DNA from: CAYLLT01 sp964591605
GTDB taxonomy: Bacteria > Planctomycetota > Phycisphaerae > UBA1845 > PWPN01
Assembly (NCBI GenBank): GCA_964591605.1
Contig: CAZQEN010000264.1
Coordinates: 1 to 11,291, forward strand
Direction of reading: 5' to 3'
DNA length: 11,291 bases
Every line of letters begins with the position of its first letter. Positions within the stretch are counted from its first letter, which is position 1. The position numbers and the translations under genes were made by a program. Positions 5,598-11,291 of this stretch are shown here, piece after piece. The notes beneath the pieces are model-generated. The model did no database searches and was not told the origin of the DNA. It worked only from the letters and a program-made list of their open reading frames with translations.

Positions 5598-6584
5598 TCA
5601 CCGGATTCGGTAACCAGTGGGGTGCGCTGAGTGCCACTTCCAGGCGGAGGTGAGGATCGCTTTCAGGTCGGTGAGCTGCGGGTTCCAGCCCAGGACGCGG
5701 CGGGCCTTGTCGGAGACCGCGACGAGGCGCGGCGGATCGCCGGGCCGGCGCGGGCCCATCCTGACCGGGATCTCACGTCCGGTCACCTGCCGGGCGGCCT
5801 CGATGACCTCCATCACCGAGAAACCCGTGCCCGTGCCGAGATTGAAGCAGTCCGACGCCCCGCCCCGGCGCAGATGCTTGAGGGCCAGAATATGCGCTTC
5901 AGCCAGGTCGACCACATGGATGTAATCGCGGATGGCCGTCCCGTCGGGCGTCGGGTAGTCGTTGCCAAACACCTGGACGAACGGTTGGCGGCCCAGGGCG
6001 GCAAACAGGATGTTGGGAATCAGGTGTGATTCGGGCTCGTGGTCCTCGCCCCTGCTCTCCGTGCAGCCCGAGGCGTTGAAATAGCGCAGGGCGACGAACT
6101 TCATTCCGTAGGCCGCGTCGTAGCTCTCCAGGATGCGCTCCATGAAGAACTTCGACCAGCCGTAGGGGTTGACCGGCCACTGCCGGTGCGTTTCCGGGAT
6201 GGGAACCTGCTCGGGCTCGCCGTACGTCGCGCAGGTGGAGGAAAACACCATTCGCTTCACGCCGGCGGCCCGCAGTCCGCCCAGCAGACCGATGCCCTGC
6301 TCCACGTTGTTCTCGAAATACTTCGCGGGCTCCTGGACCGATTCCCCCACGTACGCCAGTGCGGCGAAATGCACGCACGACTCGAGCGGGTGCTCGCGGG
6401 CGATCCGCTCGATGAGGGCGCGGTCCCCGATGCTGCCCTCATAGAACGGCACATCCGCGTCCACCGCCTCGCGATGTCCGCGGAAGAGACTGTCAAGCAC
6501 CACCACCTGCTCGCCGTGCCGGCGGAGCAGCTCCACGGTGACGCTGCCGATGTATCCCGCCCCGCCCGTGACCAGAACCGCCAT
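5598..6584 (-). CDS. galE: UDP-glucose 4-epimerase (GalE-type)
   Basis: The 328-residue product is an extended short-chain dehydrogenase/reductase of the GalE family. It interconverts UDP-glucose and UDP-galactose, or the matching UDP-pentoses, with bound NAD. The NAD-binding motif TGGAGYIGS is at residues 6-14. The catalytic Tyr141 and Lys145 lie in NPYGWSK, with the Ser/Thr partner in FSSTCATYG (114-122). Further signatures are ALRYFNASGC, GTAIRDYIHVVDLAEAH and RRPGDPPRLVA. Length is normal (E. coli GalE has 338). AGGAG lies 8 bases before the ATG. It is the last gene of a likely three-gene leftward group, 148 bases downstream of the sugar kinase. The kinase looks arabinokinase-like, so UDP-xylose/UDP-arabinose 4-epimerase activity is a real alternative; sequence alone cannot decide. 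Confidence 0.93.
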   Translation of the reverse strand: MAVLVTGGAGYIGSVTVELLRRHGEQVVVLDSLFRGHREAVDADVPFYEGSIGDRALIERIAREHPLESCVHFAALAYVGESVQEPAKYFENNVEQGIGLLGGLRAAGVKRMVFSSTCATYGEPEQVPIPETHRQWPVNPYGWSKFFMERILESYDAAYGMKFVALRYFNASGCTESRGEDHEPESHLIPNILFAALGRQPFVQVFGNDYPTPDGTAIRDYIHVVDLAEAHILALKHLRRGGASDCFNLGTGTGFSVMEVIEAARQVTGREIPVRMGPRRPGDPPRLVAVSDKARRVLGWNPQLTDLKAILTSAWKWHSAHPTGYRIR

Positions 6585-6641
6585 CGAGTCGACTCCTCAT
6601 CCGGGACCGCTGACCGGCGTTCTCAGAATGACCCGGCGAGA

Positions 6642-6677
6642 TCTGAGAATTGGAGATTCAGAATCTGAAATCTCAGA
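6642..6677. repeat. AT-richer nested hairpin in the kinase-galE spacer
   Basis: TCTGAGA (6642-6648) pairs with TCTCAGA (6671-6677), and GATTCAG (6655-6661) with CTGAAATC (6665-6672, one bulge), as a nested stem. TTCTCAG at 6620-6626 is a second partner for the left arm (CTGAGAA, 6643-6649). The stretch is much less GC-rich than its surroundings. From memory, similar TCTGAAATCTC-like runs are common between genes in planctomycete drafts. It may weaken read-through from the kinase into galE or process the mRNA. Confidence 0.5.
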
Positions 6678-6732
6678 CGCGCCATCCCAGGGTTCGCCAT
6701 TTTTCCACTGCGCGCGGCCCGCCGCTGACATT

Positions 6733-8208
6733 TTACGCCTGCAGAACGATCGTCCCGAACTCGGCCGCCCCGGGCGAGCAGCCGCTGAACACCTGCGGCA
6801 GATGCCCCGTCAGGGCAGCGTATCGCCGTGCCACCGACGCGATCGCCTCCTGCGCATCGCGGAGGCCCAGCACTGCCACCGTCCCGCCGCTGCCTCCGCC
6901 GGTGATCTTCGCACCGAGCAGGCCGCTCGAAACGCCCGCCTCGCGGACGAGCTCCACCAGCCGATCCGTGGCCGCGCTGCCCAGGCCGCACGCCGAATAG
7001 CTCGCGTGGCTGTCATACATGAGTTGACCGAGCGATTCCAGTCGATGCGGCTCGCCCTCCGCCCGCAGCAGCTCGGCAAACCGCCGCACCCGCACGTGCT
7101 CGTGGATGGGGTGAGCCGTCGGCGTGCGGACCGCATAGACGCCCTCGGGCTCCACGGCGGTCACCGGATCGGTCGTGCCTCCGTAGCGGGCGAGGAAGTC
7201 GGCCCCGCGGATGTGCTCGGGCAGTTGCCGGGCGTACTGCGCGTCGAACACATCGGGCGGGATGTTGGCCAGGTAGCCATGCCAGACCGAATCGTCGATC
7301 CGCACAACCCCGCCGCTTGGCCCGCTGTGAACACGCAGCTTGGCCAGCTCGGCAATGATGCGATAGCCCATGAACGCGCCGATGCGGACTCGCGTGTAAG
7401 CCGAGCCGCCCACCGCGTGTCGGACCCCGGAATCGATTCCCCAGAACGCCAGATCGTCGGGCACCGGGATCGAATCGACGACCTCCGCCGGCTGACACAG
7501 CAGCCCCATGAGCTGATCGGCCCGCCCGCAGACGGCGGTCATCTGGTCCATCACGCCGCACGGCGCGCCCACGACGCAATTCTCCACTCGCTGGCACAGC
7601 AGGGCCATCTCCCGCGGGGGGCAGCGATCGGCACCCACTCCGCAGGCCCCCAGCACGGCCTGCATCACCGCCACCTCCAGGGCGGCCGAGGAGCTGACGG
7701 CCTTGCCCTCGGGTACTGACGAATCGATCAGGATCCGCGCGCCGCCGGCGAAGCGCATCCCGCGCTCGCGCATGAGCACCAGGAACGCCCCGGCCACGTA
7801 TGCGGCCCAGTGCCGACGTGGATCACGCTGGAAGTATCGGCGGGCCTGTTCGAAGGAGATGGGGCCGCCCTGCGTCTCGAAATCGCTCAGCGGCATCTCG
7901 AAATCGAGCGAGCGCTCTGGGTCGCGGGCGCCCAGACTGACGATGCGCAGCCGCCGCGAATCGTCCAGTTGGACGGCCGCCAGAGTCGCCTCATGGATCG
8001 GCATCTCGAGCACCAGAGCGCCCGAGTAATCGGCGATCCCGCCCATCACATCCAGCCGGCCCGGCGCGCGGGCGACCGTGATCGGGCGATCCGCCGCGAA
8101 GAAGCCCCGCATCAGCGGCAGCGAATGCCCGTCCGGCGAGCCGATGAGGTGAATGAAACGCTCGACGTCCGGCAGCCCCCGCGTCGAACCTTCCACGATG
8201 TGAAACAT
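6733..8208 (-). CDS. GHMP sugar kinase resembling plant L-arabinokinase (galactokinase family)
   Basis: The 491-residue product is a GHMP-superfamily kinase that phosphorylates the anomeric hydroxyl of a sugar with ATP. Motif 1 is GRLDVMGGIADYSG (50-63), motif 2 is VPEGKAVSSSAA (165-176) and motif 3 is GAKITGGGSGGTV (432-444). Asp221 in GVMDQM matches the catalytic aspartate of GalK. The pattern fits the kinase half of Arabidopsis ARA1, by recall, better than GalK: shared features include WAAYVAG, FWGIDSGVRHAVGGS, SYSACGLGS and the length. GalK's GEHTDY is GGIADY here, so the Glu and His near the galactose C6 hydroxyl are gone, while the Asp is kept. L-arabinopyranose is galactose without C6, so an L-arabinose substrate is inferred. 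ATG 8208 is used; a GTG at 8253 has no correctly spaced ribosome-binding site. It lies between the redoxin and galE genes. Confidence 0.88.
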   Translation of the reverse strand: MFHIVEGSTRGLPDVERFIHLIGSPDGHSLPLMRGFFAADRPITVARAPGRLDVMGGIADYSGALVLEMPIHEATLAAVQLDDSRRLRIVSLGARDPERSLDFEMPLSDFETQGGPISFEQARRYFQRDPRRHWAAYVAGAFLVLMRERGMRFAGGARILIDSSVPEGKAVSSSAALEVAVMQAVLGACGVGADRCPPREMALLCQRVENCVVGAPCGVMDQMTAVCGRADQLMGLLCQPAEVVDSIPVPDDLAFWGIDSGVRHAVGGSAYTRVRIGAFMGYRIIAELAKLRVHSGPSGGVVRIDDSVWHGYLANIPPDVFDAQYARQLPEHIRGADFLARYGGTTDPVTAVEPEGVYAVRTPTAHPIHEHVRVRRFAELLRAEGEPHRLESLGQLMYDSHASYSACGLGSAATDRLVELVREAGVSSGLLGAKITGGGSGGTVAVLGLRDAQEAIASVARRYAALTGHLPQVFSGCSPGAAEFGTIVLQA

Positions 8209-8259
8209 ACGGCAACTCGCTGCAGCACCTGGCGCGCCCGCGCTGCGAACCACGCTCCG

Positions 8260-8862
8260 TCAAGCACGCGTGTGGAAGTACTCAGGCTCGTTGCCGGGCT
8301 TCCACTTGATGTTGCACCCGACGCTGGGTGTCTGCTTGTCCGGAACGGGCTTGCCGGCCAGCACGGCATTGAGCGCGGCCCGCAGATCGGCCCCGGTGGG
8401 CGTGCGGCCGCTGTTTGGACGCGTGTCATCCAGTTGCCCGCGATAGACCAGGCGCTGCTCGCGGTCGAACAGGAAGAAATCCGGCGTACACGCGGCGTGG
8501 TAGGCTTTGGCCACCTCCTGGGACTCGTCGTACAGGTACGGGAACGTATAGCCCGCCGACGCGGCCTCCTCCTTCATCCGCGCCGGGCTGTCTTCGGGGT
8601 AGTTGGCGACATCGTTTGAGCTGATGCCGACGATTGCCACACCCCGCGCCTGAAAGTCTCTCCCGCCCCCATTCCAAGTCTGGGACCAGATGAGTCGNNN
8701 NNNNNNNTTGACGTAGGGGCAGTGGTTGCAGATGAACATCAGCAGATACGCCGGCGCGCCGGGGAAGTCGGCCAGCGAGACCATCCGGCCGTTCGTGTCA
8801 GGCAGCCGAAACTGCGGAGCTTTGGTTCCCAGCGGCAGCATGGTCGAAGGGGTCAGGGCCAT
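8260..8862 (-). CDS. Thioredoxin-like redoxin (AhpC/TSA type), contains assembly gap
   Basis: The product of about 200 residues belongs to the widespread thioredoxin-fold family with an FICNHCPYV active site (Cys45 and Cys48). Other family signatures are SNDVANYPEDSP, YTFPYLYDESQEVAKAYHAA, CTPDFFLFDREQRLVYRGQL and, near the end, GCNIKWKPGNEP. It is probably a cytoplasmic thiol-disulfide oxidoreductase or peroxiredoxin-like protein; I see no signal peptide. The ATG at 8860-8862 has GGAG 8 bases upstream and matches the family N-terminus. A longer frame to 8985 adds only arginine- and cysteine-rich residues. The 10 N fall just after CPYV, and the 12 residues beyond them (RLIWSQTWNGGG) do not look like the family, which normally has KHI plus a short helix there. 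It is the first gene of the leftward group, 51 bases before the kinase. Confidence 0.9.
   Translation of the reverse strand: MALTPSTMLPLGTKAPQFRLPDTNGRMVSLADFPGAPAYLLMFICNHCPYVXXXXRLIWSQTWNGGGRDFQARGVAIVGISSNDVANYPEDSPARMKEEAASAGYTFPYLYDESQEVAKAYHAACTPDFFLFDREQRLVYRGQLDDTRPNSGRTPTGADLRAALNAVLAGKPVPDKQTPSVGCNIKWKPGNEPEYFHTRA
8698..8707. other. Assembly gap (10 N)
   Basis: Ten undetermined bases interrupt the redoxin gene. The true gap length is probably unknown, because a round 10 N is a common scaffolding default. The frame resumes correctly further on, but about 35 bases on the 3'-coordinate-low side (8663-8697) encode sequence foreign to the family. Confidence 0.95.
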
Positions 8863-9462
8863 CGTCAGTTCTCCGGAATACTGGAGTGCGCCCGTGCGGG
8901 CACACCGGAACACGGTTTCAACGACGCTCGTCCAGGCCAACCGGACGGGCGGGGCACATGCCCGCCGCCTGCATTGGCCGACCATTCTGCCCCAGTTCGC
9001 TGCGGTTTGCCATCCGCGCCTGCGGCCACGTCCGAAAACCCCGGTGCCGGGGTCCGCCGCTGGGTGGGATCTGTGCGGCGCCGGCGCGCCGCCTGTTGCA
9101 GGATCAGCACTTACAGCATCTTAGTGCGATCTTGACGCGAAAATGGCTTGCGTGTGACGCTTCAACGCGGGATAATGGCGATGATTCGGATCGGGCTCCC
9201 GCGGAGGGGCCAGTAGCTTGCACTCCTGATGACATGCCACAGGTCTGCCCAGAGGCTCGATCCGACCCCAAGTGCGCCTAGTTCAGAGGCGTTTCGTGAA
9301 GGAAGCGCTCGAACGTACGTGAGAAGGGAACCGACTGCCTCCAGGCGAGCGCGCGCTGCTGCGCGCCATGCGGGCAGACCACACGGGCCGCTGGGGAACT
9401 CGAATTACGTGGAAGAGATGTGGTGCAGGTCGTCTAGCCGTCTGACAGACAGGAGCTCTGCG
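8863..9462. other. 600-bp divergent spacer with hairpins and no credible gene
   Basis: No open frame here has family-like sequence; the longest (about 8886-9281, rightward) is rich in Arg, Cys and Pro without a pattern or ribosome-binding site. The spacer holds several stem-loops. These include GCCCG/CGGGC near 8890-8901, GGCGGGGC/GCCCGCC near 8949-8967, and the perfect CCCCGGTGCCGGGG at 9039-9052. Others are GATCAGCACT/AGTGCGATC at 9102-9131 (one bulge) and GCGCGC TGCT GCGCGC at 9351-9366. It must contain the start signals for both the redoxin gene and the secreted-protein gene. Confidence 0.6.
9148..9176 (+). promoter_or_regulatory. Candidate promoter for the secreted-protein gene
   Basis: TTGCGT (9148-9153) is followed after exactly 17 bases by GATAAT (9171-9176, 5 of 6 consensus). 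The leader to the ATG at 9463 would be about 280 bases and include the GCGCGC hairpin at 9351-9366. A TTGACG at 9132-9137 has no matching -10 at 17 bases. Confidence 0.4.
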
Positions 9463-11291
9463 ATGTACTGTGGAAGGATGGGAAGTGTGGCGCGGTCGTC
9501 CTTGACCTCCCTCGCTGTGATACTGGCCCTCGGCGCGGTCACGATGGAGGCCAGGGGCGTGTTGCTCGTCAGCGAGCCCTTCACTTACCCGAACGGCAAT
9601 CTGGTCGGTAACACCCCTTTGCCCGGTCCGGGCGGGACCTGGCAGGCACATAGCAGCGCGGGATCGGGACCCATTCAGGTGACCGGCGGCGCCGCAGTGG
9701 TCCAGCAGGCAACGGGCTTCGGCGAGGATGCCAACATCCCCATGGCCGGCGCGGCCGGCCCCGGTGTGACGCTGTACGCCGGTTTCGACGTGACGGTCAG
9801 CGGCACCGTGACGTCGAGCATCTACTTCGCACACTACAAGACGCCCAATACCAATTTCTTCAACTCGCGCCTCTACGTGGCCGCGCCCACCGTGAGCGGC
9901 TTTCGCTTCGGGCTCACAAACGGCACGACAGCTTCCAACGCCGTGCTCTCCGGAGACCTTCTGATAGGCACGACTTATCGAGTCGTCGTCTCGTACAACT
10001 ATGATCTGATGCAGGGCAAGTTCTGGATCAACCCGGTGGATGAATCCAGCGCTTCATTCACGGCCACCGACTCCGGTTTCCAGAACCTGGCCGCCGAGTT
10101 TGCTCTTCGACAGAACGGCAGCGGCAGCTCGACGCAAACCGTCGACAATCTGTGCGTTGCAACCAACTTCATGGAAGCCCTCACCTGCGCCCCCTCACTC
10201 ATCCTTGCCGGGACCGGAACTGCAACCCCGGCATCGGTCCCACAGGGCGGTTCGACCCTGCTGACGGTGAGTGTCACCGGGGGAGTGGCCCCCTACACCG
10301 TGACGGGCAATCTGGGCCCGATCGGCGGCAACGCCGCCCAGCCGTTCTTCGATGACGGAACGAACGGCGACGTGACGGCCGGCGACAAAACGTTCAGCTA
10401 CCTGGCCACAGTTCCGTGTGCCCAGGGACTCGGCCCGGTTGCTGTCACCACAACGCTGAGTGACTCGGGGCCTGACCCCGACGTCAATCCGATCATCAAC
10501 ATGACGATCACGGACGGCACGCTCATTCTGGGGCGTCCGTCTCCCGGCGGAGCGGCGCCGGCTGACGATGGGCAACCCGCGAATGCCACGCGCTGTGCGG
10601 GCGAGACGGCCAGCTTCTCAACGGCGACTTCCGGCGGCGGCGTGACGTACCAGTGGTTCAACGGCGCCAATAATCCGATCACCGACGGACCCACCGGCAC
10701 CGGCTCGACCATCTCCGGCGCGACCACGTCGCGGATGACCATCACCAACGTCAGTGCGGCCGATGCCGGCGCCGGCCCCTACAAGTGCACACTGACGCGG
10801 GCATGTGACGCCACCAGCGTGACCACCAACGCGGCCACACTCACGATCGGCACCGGCGCGACCGCCGCACAGAAGCAGATCGTCATCAGCCGTGTTTATG
10901 GCGGCGGCGGCAACAGCGGCGCGGCGTTCACGCACGATTACATCGAGCTCTTCAACAAGGGTACGACCGGCGTCAACGTGAACGGCTGGTCGGTGCAGCA
11001 TGCATCGGCCTCGGGCGACCAGGCTCCGTTCGACCGCCCGGCTCGCATCACCGTCCTCCCGAACGTAACCATCGCGCCCGGCAAGTACCTGCTCATCCAG
11101 GAGTCACAGGGCACGGGCGGCAACACCCCGCTGCCAACCCCCGACGTGATCGGATCCATCGCGCTGGGCAGCACCAACGGAAAGGTTGCCCTGGTCAATC
11201 ATTCCGACCCGCTCAGCGAAACGTGCCCCTACGGAGACGGTGCCGCCCCCAGCGGGTGCAGCATCGTCGATTTCGTGGGCTATGGCACGGG
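9463..11291 (+). CDS. Secreted multidomain protein: lectin-like, Ig-like and lamin-tail domains (3' end missing)
   Basis: The frame is open for 609 codons from the ATG at 9463 to the right edge. AGGAG at 9451-9455, 7 bases upstream, fixes the start. Residues 1-31 are a signal peptide (basic MYCGRMGSVAR, then a hydrophobic SLTSLAVILALGAV core). Residues 35-240 look like a beta-sandwich, LamG- or choice-of-anchor-like. Around 290, FFDDGTNGDVTAGDKTFSY resembles the choice-of-anchor X pattern. Residues 374-460 are Ig-like (CAGETASF, TYQWFNGA, ITNVSAADAGAGPYKC). From 471, IVISRVYGGGGNSGAAFTHD, YIELFNKGT, GWSVQ and IVDFVGYGTG form a lamin-tail domain (LTD). LTDs of this form often begin ExeM/NucH-type extracellular nucleases, so a nuclease domain may follow; that is inference. 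The protein should act outside the cytoplasm. Confidence 0.88.
   Translation, partial: MYCGRMGSVARSSLTSLAVILALGAVTMEARGVLLVSEPFTYPNGNLVGNTPLPGPGGTWQAHSSAGSGPIQVTGGAAVVQQATGFGEDANIPMAGAAGPGVTLYAGFDVTVSGTVTSSIYFAHYKTPNTNFFNSRLYVAAPTVSGFRFGLTNGTTASNAVLSGDLLIGTTYRVVVSYNYDLMQGKFWINPVDESSASFTATDSGFQNLAAEFALRQNGSGSSTQTVDNLCVATNFMEALTCAPSLILAGTGTATPASVPQGGSTLLTVSVTGGVAPYTVTGNLGPIGGNAAQPFFDDGTNGDVTAGDKTFSYLATVPCAQGLGPVAVTTTLSDSGPDPDVNPIINMTITDGTLILGRPSPGGAAPADDGQPANATRCAGETASFSTATSGGGVTYQWFNGANNPITDGPTGTGSTISGATTSRMTITNVSAADAGAGPYKCTLTRACDATSVTTNAATLTIGTGATAAQKQIVISRVYGGGGNSGAAFTHDYIELFNKGTTGVNVNGWSVQHASASGDQAPFDRPARITVLPNVTIAPGKYLLIQESQGTGGNTPLPTPDVIGSIALGSTNGKVALVNHSDPLSETCPYGDGAAPSGCSIVDFVGYGT

Noticed and set aside
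6733..8208. Naming the kinase galK
   Set aside because: The galactokinase signature G-E-H-x-D-Y is missing, and the sequence fits the ARA1-type kinase better, so no symbol was assigned despite the adjacent galE.
8209..8253. GTG start 15 codons upstream for the sugar kinase
   Set aside because: GGAG lies only one base before it, too close to serve as a ribosome-binding site; the added residues look like spacer sequence. Coupling to the redoxin stop cannot be fully excluded.
8751..8766. Resemblance to the core palindrome of the 71-bp repeat (CCGGCGCGCCGGGGAAG-like)
   Set aside because: It is short, lies inside the redoxin coding sequence where it encodes conserved-looking residues, and the flanks do not match.
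8863..8985. Upstream extension of the redoxin gene
   Set aside because: The added residues have no family resemblance, and the ATG at 8862 has a good ribosome-binding site and the family N-terminus.
8886..9281. 131-codon rightward open frame
   Set aside because: Arg/Cys/Pro-rich composition typical of chance frames in GC-rich DNA, no ribosome-binding site or motif, and it runs through several hairpins.
9419..9429. TGTGGTGCAGG matching the first bases of the 71-bp repeat
   Set aside because: Only 11 bases match and the following hairpin and palindromes are absent, so a degenerate third copy is not supported.
1..11291. CRISPR array, tRNA, rRNA, transposase or prophage genes
   Set aside because: No regularly spaced repeats, cloverleaf, rRNA segment or transposase/integrase motif was found on reading both strands.

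Overview
The window is high-GC bacterial DNA whose genes lie on both strands in short groups. Several traits suggest a planctomycete-like (possibly Phycisphaerae) or similar environmental lineage: a large secreted multidomain protein with Ig-like and lamin-tail domains, a coiled-coil membrane protein with no recognised name, a plant-type sugar kinase, and palindrome-rich intergenic repeats. This is inferred from gene content; there is no rRNA or marker gene to settle it. A run of 10 N at 8698-8707 shows that the window comes from a scaffolded draft assembly.

Left part (1-4060). The 5' part of a leftward gene for a discoidin-like secreted or surface protein runs off the left edge. A 335-bp divergent spacer follows, holding candidate promoters in both directions and the first copy of a 71-bp palindromic repeat. 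Next come a stand-alone PTS EIIA-like regulator (rightward), a leftward two-pass membrane protein with a long helical cytoplasmic tail, a spacer with the second repeat copy (68 of 71 bases identical), and a leftward GT4-like glycosyltransferase whose catalytic EX7E motif is degenerate.

Centre (4061-5597). A rightward KamA-family radical SAM/PLP enzyme follows a leader with a consensus -10 box and a GC-rich hairpin. It keeps the iron-sulfur and PLP residues but has lost both aspartates that recognise lysine in lysine 2,3-aminomutase. A 121-bp inverted-repeat element begins exactly at its stop codon and fills most of the convergent spacer before the next gene.

Right part (5598-8862). Three leftward genes, probably co-transcribed, run in the order thioredoxin-like redoxin, GHMP sugar kinase, GalE-type UDP-sugar 4-epimerase. 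The kinase looks like the kinase half of plant L-arabinokinase (ARA1) rather than GalK, and it lacks the Glu-His pair that GalK uses near the galactose C6 hydroxyl. Kinase plus epimerase suggests salvage of L-arabinose or galactose through the sugar 1-phosphate into nucleotide-sugar pools, though no nucleotidyltransferase is in the window.

Right end (8863-11291). A 600-bp spacer without a credible gene holds hairpins and a candidate promoter. It leads into the first 609 codons of a secreted protein (lectin-like N-terminus, Ig-like domain, lamin-tail domain) that continues past the right edge. No CRISPR array, tRNA, rRNA or transposase was seen.
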